The translations under genes and the position numbers were made by a program. From assembly GCA_014190155.1 (NCBI GenBank), contig BJFY01000007.1, positions 22,734 to 86,733 on the forward strand: DNA of 64,000 nucleotides. Direction: 5' to 3'. The notes beneath the pieces were generated by a model. The model was not told the origin of the DNA, did not search any database, and saw only the letters and a list, made by a program, of their open reading frames with translations. The DNA is from Actinomycetes bacterium (GTDB lineage: Bacteria; Actinomycetota; Actinomycetes; Nanopelagicales; Nanopelagicaceae). Shown here in pieces: positions 28,770 to 37,179 of the stretch. The first letter of the stretch is position 1. Each line of letters opens with the position of its first letter.

Positions 28770-30248
28770 TTATCCAAAAATAACTTTACGTTTTGCACTT
28801 CGAACAATATTGCGCAACATTGTAGGGAATACAAAACTATGAAGTGGGAGTATGGAGTACCAATACAGCTGGCCACCAAGTCCATGTGGTGCGAAAGTCG
28901 CCTCTTGAATTATTTTAGTTTTGCCATCAACTTCGCTTACTCGAAATTCCAGCCAAGCTTTTCCTGGAAGAATCATTTCGGCATAAAGCCTTAATACTTT
29001 CCCTTTTTCGATATTTTCAACACGCCAAAAATCTAAACTCTCTCCGATTCTGAGAGTTTTCGGATCCCGCCGGCCTCGACGTAACCCAACGCCACCAATC
29101 GCGCGATCTAATAAACCACGCATGAACCATAGAAAGTCTGCGCCATACCAACCATTCTCGCCACCAATCTGTTCGATTGATTCCCATACTTTTTCGATTG
29201 GCGCATCGGTAATCACTTCGCGAAAATCCCTTAAAATCATCTCGCCCGCCCACGCTGGATCACTCTGCGCTTTTTGCCACGGCGCAGTTTGGATTGCAGC
29301 ATCAGACCAACGAGTCTCTACGGCATTGGCAGAGATGCGGCTTAACGCTAATTCGATTGCTCTAGTTACACCAGTTAACCCTTCTGGTGGCAGCGGAATG
29401 ATTCCATTCAAACTCTTTTTTGGATCTGCTACAACTTCATTTATTAACGAACCAACCAACGGTCGAGCCAGGGCTGTTGGGACTGGCGTTACTAATCCAA
29501 TCCATAAACTGGAAAGTTGTGGTGTGAGAACGGGAACTTTAATTATTAACCGTTTACGCAGGCCAGAAATTTTGGCAAATTTTTGCATCATATCGGCGTA
29601 AGTCAAGATTTCAGGTCCACCGATATCAAAAATTCCAGAGATTGGTTTTTCTAATTTTGCAATATGCGCTAAATACCAAAGTACGTCGCGAATCGCAATC
29701 GGATGGGTCCGATTTGCAACCCATTTTGGCGTTGTCATAATCGGCAATCTATGCGTTAAATGTCGGAGCATCTCAAATGAAGCCGAACCTGAACCAATAA
29801 TAATTCCAGCTCTAATTTCCATTACTGGAGTTGAGCCAGTTGCGAGTTCACTTCCAGTTCGGGCGCGTGAAGCTAAATGCTTACTACTCTTGGCATCATT
29901 AGCTATACCACCAAGATAAACAATTTGTTTTACACCAGCGGTACTCGCAGCCTTAGCAAAGTTACGGGCCATCGCCGCTTCTATCTCATCAAAATTAGAT
30001 CCGAGATTTATTGAGTGTAGTAAATAAAAAGCGGTGTGTATCCCAGTTAGCGCCGTCAAAACTTCATCGTAATTATTGGCATTGCCAGTTGCTATTTCTA
30101 CTGCGCTTACCCATGGTTGGCCAGATACTTTTGATTTTTCACGGACAAATATTCGTACTGCCATTTCTTCCTGTAAGAGCGCTTTTACCAATCGGCCACC
30201 AACATACCCAGATGCTCCGGTCACTAAGATTTTCCGCTGGTCGCTCAT
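28770..30248 (-). CDS. NAD(P)-binding SDR fused to a DUF2867 domain
   Basis: A 492-residue two-domain protein. Residues 1-300 are an atypical SDR with TGASGYVGGRLVKALLQ and YLLHSI near 85. Residues 335-485 resemble DUF2867, a START-like domain (ITDAPIEKVWESIEQIGGENGW, DFWRVENIEKGKVLRLYAEM). Fusions like this are common in actinobacteria and are of unknown substrate; lipophilic ligands are plausible from the START-like fold. A TACTGT box ends seven bases before the ATG. The decarboxylase follows it. Confidence 0.85.
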   Translation of the reverse strand: MSDQRKILVTGASGYVGGRLVKALLQEEMAVRIFVREKSKVSGQPWVSAVEIATGNANNYDEVLTALTGIHTAFYLLHSINLGSNFDEIEAAMARNFAKAASTAGVKQIVYLGGIANDAKSSKHLASRARTGSELATGSTPVMEIRAGIIIGSGSASFEMLRHLTHRLPIMTTPKWVANRTHPIAIRDVLWYLAHIAKLEKPISGIFDIGGPEILTYADMMQKFAKISGLRKRLIIKVPVLTPQLSSLWIGLVTPVPTALARPLVGSLINEVVADPKKSLNGIIPLPPEGLTGVTRAIELALSRISANAVETRWSDAAIQTAPWQKAQSDPAWAGEMILRDFREVITDAPIEKVWESIEQIGGENGWYGADFLWFMRGLLDRAIGGVGLRRGRRDPKTLRIGESLDFWRVENIEKGKVLRLYAEMILPGKAWLEFRVSEVDGKTKIIQEATFAPHGLGGQLYWYSILPLHSFVFPTMLRNIVRSAKRKVIFG

Positions 30249-30255
30249 GGAATTA

Positions 30256-30265
30256 ACAGTAGACT
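30256..30265. promoter_or_regulatory. Back-to-back overlapping -10 boxes
   Basis: The plus-strand box TAGACT (30260-30265) ends seven bases before the NDH-2 ATG at 30273. The minus-strand box TACTGT (30261-30256) ends seven bases before the SDR ATG at 30248. The boxes share two bases and have identical spacing to each start, so both genes would produce leaderless messages from one melted region. Confidence 0.6.
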
Positions 30266-30272
30266 TTGCGTT

Positions 30273-31511
30273 ATGAATAAGCCAAACGAAAAGAAGCCAC
30301 GCATTGTGATTCTTGGCGCAGGTTTTGGTGGGCTAACCGCGGCTCGCGGGTTAGCGAATTTTGCTGAAGTAACCTTGGTTGATCGCCATAATTTCCAAAC
30401 ATTTCTCCCGTTGTTATACCAAGTTTCAACGGCTGGGCTTGCAGCAGATCATGTGGCTTATCCAGTTCGTGGCGCAATCAGAAATTCTGGCATTAAATTC
30501 CGAATGGGCTCACCAATATCTATTAACCATCGTGACAACTCGGTGAAATTAGACTCAAGTGAAGTGCTCGAATACGACCATCTAGTAATTGCAATGGGAT
30601 CAGCAACAAATGATTTTGGGATTAAAGGGGTAGCAGAGTTTTCGCTTGGCATGAAGAGCGTCAATGAAGCTTTAACTATCCGTGCGGCAGTGATGCGCCG
30701 ATTTGAAGATTTATGTAGGTTTGAAGATGATTCCAGGTTTGCTATCGCGGTAGTTGGCGGCGGCCCAACTGGAGTTGAAATGGCCGGCGCGATGGCGGAG
30801 TTAAGACGCGGACCGCTAGCTTCTGATTTTAAAAACGCGGCTGACAATATCGATATCTACCTAATTGAAGCTGGCCCAAGATTGCTTCCGACATTCTCGC
30901 CATCGCTATCAGAGCGAACCGCGAAAGATTTAGTGAAACTTGGCGTAAAAGTTATTTGTAACGCCTCCGTAAAAGAAATAAACGAAGCAAAAATATTTTT
31001 TAGCGATGGTGATTCCATTGAATCAGGGATTACGATTTGGGCGGCTGGAGTAATGGGCGAGCCAACTATTAAAAAACTTTCGCTACCAATTGAAGCAAAT
31101 CGAGTCGCAGTAGAACCTACGTTGCAAGTGCAGAATTATCCGCATATTTGGGCCATTGGTGATATTTCTGGAGTTAAAAATAAATCTGGAAAGTTCCTCC
31201 CAATGGTCGCTCCGGTAGCCATGCAACAAGGAAGATTCGTTGCTAAACAAATCGCAGCGCTAATTGCGGGGCGTACCCTTAAAAATTTCTCCTATGTTGA
31301 TAAAGGATCGATGGCAACAATTGGACGACATAAAGCGGTTGTCGAAGTTAAGGGAATTAAAATTGGTGGCGCAATTGCTTGGTTTATCTGGCTCTGGTTG
31401 CACTTGTTCTACTTGCTGGGTGGTCGAAACAAGATTGGAACTATCGCCGATTGGACCTGGAATTATTTAACTTTTGATCGAGGTAACCGTCACATCATGG
31501 ATTCTTACTGA
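30273..31511 (+). CDS. ndh: Type II NADH dehydrogenase (NDH-2)
   Basis: A 412-residue flavoprotein. FAD binding is by ILGAGFGGLTAARGL at about 11-25, with RHNFQTFLPLLYQVSTAGL near 38. NADH binding is by VVGGGPTGVEMAGAMAEL near 163, and a third FAD contact is WAIGDISG near 291. A Trp/Leu-rich C-terminal hydrophobic segment (about 365-385) fits the peripheral membrane anchor. It passes electrons from NADH to menaquinone without pumping protons. No ribosome site; a TAGACT box ends seven bases upstream. Confidence 0.93.
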   Translation: MNKPNEKKPRIVILGAGFGGLTAARGLANFAEVTLVDRHNFQTFLPLLYQVSTAGLAADHVAYPVRGAIRNSGIKFRMGSPISINHRDNSVKLDSSEVLEYDHLVIAMGSATNDFGIKGVAEFSLGMKSVNEALTIRAAVMRRFEDLCRFEDDSRFAIAVVGGGPTGVEMAGAMAELRRGPLASDFKNAADNIDIYLIEAGPRLLPTFSPSLSERTAKDLVKLGVKVICNASVKEINEAKIFFSDGDSIESGITIWAAGVMGEPTIKKLSLPIEANRVAVEPTLQVQNYPHIWAIGDISGVKNKSGKFLPMVAPVAMQQGRFVAKQIAALIAGRTLKNFSYVDKGSMATIGRHKAVVEVKGIKIGGAIAWFIWLWLHLFYLLGGRNKIGTIADWTWNYLTFDRGNRHIMDSY

Positions 31512-31513
31512 CT

Positions 31514-32305
31514 ATGAGTTATATAAACGTGCGCGGTCATCAAGTGTGGAGCGTTATCCACAAAAATAATGGCGAACCAGTTCTCTTGATGCATGGCGGA
31601 TTAAGCAGCACTGAGGATTGGGATTTCACGGTCTTGCCTGCCATTGCGACCGACCACCACGTTTTTTCATATGATCGAAGTGCGCATGGGCGTACCAAAA
31701 TTCGTGATGGGTATTTTCATTTTGATTTTCAAACTGATGAAGCGATTTCCTATATTGAAGATGTTATAAAGGGGCCAACTCATTTAATTGGGTGGAGTGA
31801 TGGTGGAATTATCTCACTGCTGATAGCGCTAAAGCGGCCAGATTTAGTTAAATCAATTATCGCAATCGGAACCAACTACAACCATGATTCGGGTTTATCT
31901 TTTAATTTATCTACCGTACAAGTTCCGGACGAAGATAAAGCGTTATTTGCTGAGCGAAGTGATCAGGATCCGGAACTCTTAGTAGATATAGTTACAAAAG
32001 CATTTCAAGTTTGGGCTACTGAACCTAATATGACTTTAGAACAATTATCTAAAATTGAAGTTCCGGTACTGATATTAGCTGGCGATGACGAACCCTTTGG
32101 AAGTGCGCATACATTTGAAATGTATGAAGCTTTTCCTAATGGAAGGTTAGCCATGTTGCCAGGTGCTTCACACTATGTTGTTAAAGAACAAGCCGAATTA
32201 ATGCAATCAGTAATTCGAGATTTTTATGCAAAACCAGATTTCCCTATTACAAAATATCCTAATCGCAGGAAGGCAAGGCAGCAAGAAATACTAGGAAATT
32301 CGTAA
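31514..32305 (+). CDS. Alpha/beta hydrolase
   Basis: A 263-residue hydrolase. The oxyanion-hole segment is LLMHGGLSSTEDWD near residue 24, the nucleophile elbow is GWSDGGI near 94 (Ser), the acid is in LAGDDEP near 193, and the His is in PGASHYVVKEQ near 219. It starts two bases after the NDH-2 stop. Family members cleave esters, C-C bonds or epoxides. Its last 15 bases overlap the convergent GMC gene. Confidence 0.85.
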   Translation: MSYINVRGHQVWSVIHKNNGEPVLLMHGGLSSTEDWDFTVLPAIATDHHVFSYDRSAHGRTKIRDGYFHFDFQTDEAISYIEDVIKGPTHLIGWSDGGIISLLIALKRPDLVKSIIAIGTNYNHDSGLSFNLSTVQVPDEDKALFAERSDQDPELLVDIVTKAFQVWATEPNMTLEQLSKIEVPVLILAGDDEPFGSAHTFEMYEAFPNGRLAMLPGASHYVVKEQAELMQSVIRDFYAKPDFPITKYPNRRKARQQEILGNS

Positions 32306-33970
32306 CGCGCCGATTGCACCTTCAGGAACAAATGGATTATTTGGCGCGATTGGATTTAGCCTTAAATACTTCTCACCTTGTAAAGGACGTTGATCACTTT
32401 CGCCTTTATTCGGCCAAAATGAGAATGCCCGCTCAGCTTGTGCGGTAATTGTTAGCGATGGATTTACACCTAGGTTTGCGGTAACACTTGCACCATCGAC
32501 AACATGTAAATTTGGATAGTTCCAAACTCGATGATAAGCATCAACCACGCCATTATTTGGACTATCTCCAATAACGCAACCACCAACAAAATGCGCTGTG
32601 AATGGCGCACCAATCAAATCACCTAGGTGGCCACCAGCAACGCCACCGTTCTTTTCGGCAATTCTGCGCACAACTTCATTTGCTTCTGGAATATAGATTG
32701 CGTTTGGGTGTTCAGCATCATTGATTGAAGTTAAGCGCCACCCAAATAAGCCCCGCTTTTCAGTTACCGATACCGATGACTCTACATTTTGCATTACAAG
32801 TGCAATGACAGTGCGTTCACTCCATTTTCTAACATCAAGTATTTTAAAAAGTGTTGCTGGTTGCTTGATTACTTCGCGAAGCCAAGCTTTGCGACGACTT
32901 TTTGCGGTATTACCATCAGTCATAACTGTTTGTAATAGCCCCATCAAGTTACTGCCTTTGCCGTATCGGACTGGCTCAACGTGGGTATGTTCGTTCGGAA
33001 AAAAAGATGAAGTGATTGCAGATCCTTGCGAAAAATCACTTTTAAAATGCTTTGGCATCATTGCGCCGGTTAACGCTTCGCTATTAGTTCGGGAAAGTTT
33101 TCCTAAAAAATTAGAAATTTTTGGAAGCACCCCATCTCGCTTCATTTTATGCAATAACTTCTGGGTGTTATAGGTACCAGCCGCTACCACAACTTGGCTC
33201 GCCGTAAATTTTCTTTTACCGCCAAACCAAGCACTACTTTTGCGGGCGGTAATTCTCCAACTGCCATCTTTTAATTCTTCGATCTTGGTCACTGTGTGTT
33301 CTGGATAAACTCTTGCTCCCGCTTTTTCTGCAAGTCCTAAATAATTTTTTGGCAAAGTATTCTTCGCATTATGCCGACACCCGGTCATGCATGCGCCACA
33401 TTGCATACAACCGTTGCGCTCTGGTCCAACGCCACCAAAAAATGGATCTTTAGCTAAAACACCTCTTCCTTCACCAAAATAAACTCCCAATGGCGTCATT
33501 TTAAATGTCTTGCCGACCCCCATATCATTAGCGACTTCTTGCATCGCTTTATCGGATGGTGAAAAAAATGGATTATCAGCAACTCCTAATACGCGTGATG
33601 CTTGGTCATACCAAGGCTTAAGTTCGGCTTTCCAATCCGTAATATTTTTCCATTGTTTATCTTCAAAATAAGTATCTGGTGGTATATATAAAGTGTTTGC
33701 ATAAACTAATGATCCGCCACCTACGCCAGCACCAGCTAAAACTAAAACATCGGGAAGCGCGTGAATTCTTTGAATTCCACGCAGCCCTAACCGCGGTGCA
33801 AATAAGAATTTTGAAATCCGCCAAGATGTTTTAGGAAAATCGTTATCAGTAAATCTTCGGCCAGCTTCAAGAACTGCTACCCGGTAGCCTTTTTCAGTTA
33901 ATCGGAGCGCAGCCACCGAGCCACCAAAACCAGATCCAATTACAACGACATCGAAATCTCGATCAGCCAT
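32291..33970 (-). CDS. GMC-family FAD oxidoreductase, cholesterol-oxidase-like
   Basis: A 559-residue protein. The FAD motif is VVIGSGFGGSVAALRL at about 9-24, with GVGGGSLVYANTLYIPPD near 80, and the C-terminal GGCVIGDSPNNGVVDAYHRV and GVNPSLTITAQAERA that typify the GMC/cholesterol-oxidase group. A Cys-rich segment (CMQCGACMTGCRHNAKNT near 190) is present, as in several actinobacterial cholesterol-oxidase-like proteins that lack a clear iron-sulfur role. Substrate is likely an alcohol or sterol-like lipid but unproven. A TAAAGT box ends seven bases before the ATG. Confidence 0.85.
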   Translation of the reverse strand: MADRDFDVVVIGSGFGGSVAALRLTEKGYRVAVLEAGRRFTDNDFPKTSWRISKFLFAPRLGLRGIQRIHALPDVLVLAGAGVGGGSLVYANTLYIPPDTYFEDKQWKNITDWKAELKPWYDQASRVLGVADNPFFSPSDKAMQEVANDMGVGKTFKMTPLGVYFGEGRGVLAKDPFFGGVGPERNGCMQCGACMTGCRHNAKNTLPKNYLGLAEKAGARVYPEHTVTKIEELKDGSWRITARKSSAWFGGKRKFTASQVVVAAGTYNTQKLLHKMKRDGVLPKISNFLGKLSRTNSEALTGAMMPKHFKSDFSQGSAITSSFFPNEHTHVEPVRYGKGSNLMGLLQTVMTDGNTAKSRRKAWLREVIKQPATLFKILDVRKWSERTVIALVMQNVESSVSVTEKRGLFGWRLTSINDAEHPNAIYIPEANEVVRRIAEKNGGVAGGHLGDLIGAPFTAHFVGGCVIGDSPNNGVVDAYHRVWNYPNLHVVDGASVTANLGVNPSLTITAQAERAFSFWPNKGESDQRPLQGEKYLRLNPIAPNNPFVPEGAIGALRIS

Positions 33971-34000
33971 AAACTAGACTTTAGTGCTTAACCAGAAAAA

Positions 34001-34075
34001 TGGAGCCCCCCGTCAGGATTGAACTGACGACCTGCCGCTTACAAGGCGGCTGCTCTACCACTGAGCTAGAGAGGC
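34001..34075 (-). tRNA. tRNA-Thr (UGU)
   Basis: The reverse complement folds as a cloverleaf: acceptor GCCTCTC against GGGGGGC with two G-U pairs, D-stem GCTC/GAGC, anticodon stem GCCGC/GCGGC around loop CTTGTAA (anticodon TGT), T-arm GTCAG/CTGAC. A genomic CCA follows the discriminator. It stands directly at the start of the catabolic block. Confidence 0.95.
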
Positions 34076-34101
34076 ATGATTTACGAGGCGTAATTATGGC
34101 A

Positions 34102-35598
34102 TTAGAAAGTGGTGTTCGGACGCCACTTTCCATAGACCTCGCGTAGTTGATCCACGATTTCACCAACGGTGGCATAGGCCTTAACTGCGACAACACAGGG
34201 TCCAACCACGTTTTCTCCAGCTTTTGCCGCCGCTCCGACATTGGCTAGCGCAATTTTCACAGCTTCGTTATCTCGATTTGTTTTCAATTTCTTTAGGGAA
34301 GCAACTTGATCAATCTCGCTTTGCGGATCGATTGCGAAAGGTTTGAAAGGTGGCGATTCGGCTTGGAAAATATTTACACCAACTACTTTTCGCTTTCCAC
34401 TTTCGACATCCATGGAAAATTGGTAAGCCTTTTCAGAAAGTTCTTTAGAGAACCAACCGTTATTTATACATTCGAGCGCACCACCACGTTTTTCAATATT
34501 TTCTAGAAGTTCCCACATTTTCTCTGCAAGTTCGTCAGTCATTCTCTCTAATTCATAACTACCAGCTAATAAGTCAACGCCATCCAAAACACCTGATTCA
34601 AATGCCACAACTTGTTGGGTACGTAGCGCAAGCATTGCTGCTTCTTCGGTTGGAACCCCGAGCGCTTCATCAAAAGCAGAAACGTGCATAGTTTGAATAC
34701 CGCCAAGAGCGGCTGCCAACATTTCTACCGTGGTGCGAACTACGTTATTCATTGGCTGGTGCGCAGTTAGCGATGAGCCGGCAGTAAATGCAAAAATTCT
34801 TAATTGCTCAGATCGTGGATCCTTTGCATGATATTTTTCGCGCGCAATTCTCGCCCAAGTTCTACGCGCTGCCCGGAATTTTGCAATCTCCGGCAAAAAC
34901 TCTATGTTGGAAGATAAAAATGTAAATAGCGTTGGCGCTACTTGATCGATAGTTACGCCTCGCTCTAACGCTTTATCTAAATACTCGCGCGCATTTGCAA
35001 AAGTAAATGCCACTTCTTGAATCGCATCTGAACCAGATTCTCTAATGTGGTAGCCGCTCATCGCTAACGGAACCCATTTCGGAATATCACGCGCGATATA
35101 TTCAATTACATCTACCGAGAGCTTCAAACCGGCTTCGGCTGGGAAAATTTGAGTTCCGCGCGCGATATATTCTTTCAAGACGTCATTTTGAATAAACATT
35201 CCGAATTGATTTGGATCAACCCCGCGTTGTTCGGCGAGGGCAATAAACATGGCAGCCCAGATATACCCAATTGAATTTGCAGTAGTTCTTACTTGGCTGA
35301 TCTTCTCAAGTGGAATCTCATCCATTAGCACTTCAATATCTGCCAAACTATCAATTGCGACGCCAACTCTGCCAACTTCACCTTGAGCAAGTGGGTGATC
35401 AGAATCAAGTCCGAGTTGTGTTGGAAGATCTAACGCGACGCTAAAACCGGTTAAGCCTTGCGCTAATAACATTTTAAAACGCTCGTTTGTTTCGCGCGGT
35501 GTGCCAAAACCCCCATATTGACCCATTGTCCAAACGCCAGCATCGGGCTTGATGCCGCGAGTGTATGGATACTCGCCTGGTTTTTCGGTTGCGCTCAT
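34102..35598 (-). CDS. Orphan B12-dependent acyl-CoA mutase large subunit, methylmalonyl-CoA-mutase-like
   Basis: A 498-residue TIM-barrel subunit of the methylmalonyl-CoA mutase superfamily: WTMGQYGGFGTPRETNERF, GFSVALDLPTQLGLDSDHP, IQNDVLKEYIARGT, MSGYHIRESGSD and TAGSSLTAHQPMNNVVRT are superfamily landmarks. No B12-binding domain is attached and no small subunit is nearby. The YPTMY loop that carries the substrate-touching Tyr in methylmalonyl-CoA mutase is replaced by the shorter IKPDAGV, and the substrate Arg position reads GLKLSVD. The substrate is therefore probably not methylmalonyl-CoA. The start overlaps the ligase stop (TAATG). A role like 2-aminophenylsuccinyl-CoA mutase of indoleacetate breakdown is conceivable. 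Confidence 0.85.
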   Translation of the reverse strand: MSATEKPGEYPYTRGIKPDAGVWTMGQYGGFGTPRETNERFKMLLAQGLTGFSVALDLPTQLGLDSDHPLAQGEVGRVGVAIDSLADIEVLMDEIPLEKISQVRTTANSIGYIWAAMFIALAEQRGVDPNQFGMFIQNDVLKEYIARGTQIFPAEAGLKLSVDVIEYIARDIPKWVPLAMSGYHIRESGSDAIQEVAFTFANAREYLDKALERGVTIDQVAPTLFTFLSSNIEFLPEIAKFRAARRTWARIAREKYHAKDPRSEQLRIFAFTAGSSLTAHQPMNNVVRTTVEMLAAALGGIQTMHVSAFDEALGVPTEEAAMLALRTQQVVAFESGVLDGVDLLAGSYELERMTDELAEKMWELLENIEKRGGALECINNGWFSKELSEKAYQFSMDVESGKRKVVGVNIFQAESPPFKPFAIDPQSEIDQVASLKKLKTNRDNEAVKIALANVGAAAKAGENVVGPCVVAVKAYATVGEIVDQLREVYGKWRPNTTF

Positions 35599-37157
35599 TA
35601 TTTGTTTCGATCTTCTAGTTGTTTTTTCAAAATTTTCTTGGCAATTTTCCCAGTTGAATTCAACGGGAATTCTTCCACAATCAAAACTTCTTTTGGCTTT
35701 TTGTATGTTGCCATTCTGGATTTGCAATGCTCTAGAACTTTATTGACAAGCTCGTCACCTTTTGCAGTTGCGTTTGGTGCAAGAGTTACCATGGCAACTA
35801 CGCGTTGACCCCATTCAGCATCAAAGACGCCCATCACCGCTACTTCAGAAATATCAGATACCTCTGCAATCACATCTTCAATCTCGCGTGGATATATGTT
35901 GTAACCGCCACTAATAATCATGTCGCCTTTGCGATCTACTAGAAATAGCCGATTATCTAAATCTAGGCGGCCAAGGTCGCCAGTATGTAACCAGCCATTA
36001 CGAACAGCTTTTGTAACAGTTGGATCGTTACCAGCCGCACCGTAATAACCACGCATTACGTGATCGCCACGAGTAATCACTTCACCGATTTCACCTTGCG
36101 GTACATCTTTACCAGCTTCATCAACAATTCGAATTTCAACCGTAGTGCAAGGGTTTCCAGCGCTAGTGAGAATTTCTGGATCTTTAAATAGCCCAAGTTC
36201 ATGATCAGCAGCGCTCAAAACTGTTACCGGAGGAATTGCTTCAACTAAACCGTAGTACTGCACCATCTTCTTTGTAATCCGGTCATAACACTGGCGAATT
36301 TGTTCTGGCGGCATTGGGGCACCGGCGTAACCAAGCATTTTTAAATTCGACATTTTTTCACGAGTCATATTTTCCATGGAAAGTAAGCGCGCCACCATTG
36401 TCGGAACTAGCGCGGTTGCGTTTGCACCGCGATGTTGAATTGCCTCAACCAGCGCTTCGGGTTCATACTTTGCTTGCACTATTTGTTTAGCACCAAATGC
36501 AAAATATGGCAACACAAAAAGTCCACTTGTATGTGTAACTGGACCCGCATGGACCCAGCAATCACTCTCATTAAGAGTGCGACCAAAAATATCCGTAACT
36601 ATGTTTCCTAAACTAGCTAACCGATTTCTATGGGTTCGAATCGCACCTTTAGGATTTCCAGTAGTTCCACTTGAATAATTTAATGAAACTAAACTATCTG
36701 GACTAATTGCGAGTAAAAGCGGCTCGGTGGATTGTTTTGCTAAGAAATTTTCGTAATTAATCGTGCCAGTATGATCACCTTTAATTAAAATTATGTGATC
36801 CACAATCTCTCGAACTGGGGCGGCTTCATCCCAAAACTTTGCATCCATAATTAATACTTTGGCGCCGCAATCTTTAGTAATTCGAACCCAATCAGTTGGG
36901 TGTAGCCGATAATTTAGTGCGACCCGACAAAGTCCAGCACTCGATATTCCTAAATCAGATTCAATATAGGTATTTTGGTTTGATTGTAGATCTAATACTC
37001 GATCACCTTCTGCGAGTCCTAGTTCTTTCAACGCTCTTGCTAGTTGAAAAATTCGAGAACCAATTTCGCCAAAAGTTATCGATCCTTCGGGACCTTCGAC
37101 TGCAATTCGATCCCGATAACGCCGCATGGACCGGGCAACAATTGTTCCGACATCCAT
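35598..37157 (-). CDS. AMP-forming acyl/aryl-CoA ligase, candidate anthranilate-CoA ligase
   Basis: A 519-residue adenylate-forming enzyme with the P-loop box YSSGTTGNPKGAIRTH near residue 170, the YYGLVEA box near 300, TGDLGRLD near 395 and the C-terminal STGKIAKKILKKQL Lys motif. It loads an organic acid onto CoA via an acyl-adenylate. The sequence does not identify the acid. Neighbours encode a mutase, a thiolase and a BadI/MenB-like protein, and the anthraniloyl-CoA monooxygenase is 14 kb away, so anthranilate (2-aminobenzoate) is the leading guess; aryl or medium-chain acids are alternatives. AGGAG precedes the start. Confidence 0.8.
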   Translation of the reverse strand: MDVGTIVARSMRRYRDRIAVEGPEGSITFGEIGSRIFQLARALKELGLAEGDRVLDLQSNQNTYIESDLGISSAGLCRVALNYRLHPTDWVRITKDCGAKVLIMDAKFWDEAAPVREIVDHIILIKGDHTGTINYENFLAKQSTEPLLLAISPDSLVSLNYSSGTTGNPKGAIRTHRNRLASLGNIVTDIFGRTLNESDCWVHAGPVTHTSGLFVLPYFAFGAKQIVQAKYEPEALVEAIQHRGANATALVPTMVARLLSMENMTREKMSNLKMLGYAGAPMPPEQIRQCYDRITKKMVQYYGLVEAIPPVTVLSAADHELGLFKDPEILTSAGNPCTTVEIRIVDEAGKDVPQGEIGEVITRGDHVMRGYYGAAGNDPTVTKAVRNGWLHTGDLGRLDLDNRLFLVDRKGDMIISGGYNIYPREIEDVIAEVSDISEVAVMGVFDAEWGQRVVAMVTLAPNATAKGDELVNKVLEHCKSRMATYKKPKEVLIVEEFPLNSTGKIAKKILKKQLEDRNK

Positions 37158-37179
37158 TGGGCTCTCCTAGTTCAATCTC

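Noticed and set aside
35599..35727. N-terminal extension of the B12 mutase into the ligase gene
   Set aside because: The extra 43 residues are an antisense-like read of the ligase end; ATG at 35598 overlaps the ligase stop in the usual TAATG way.
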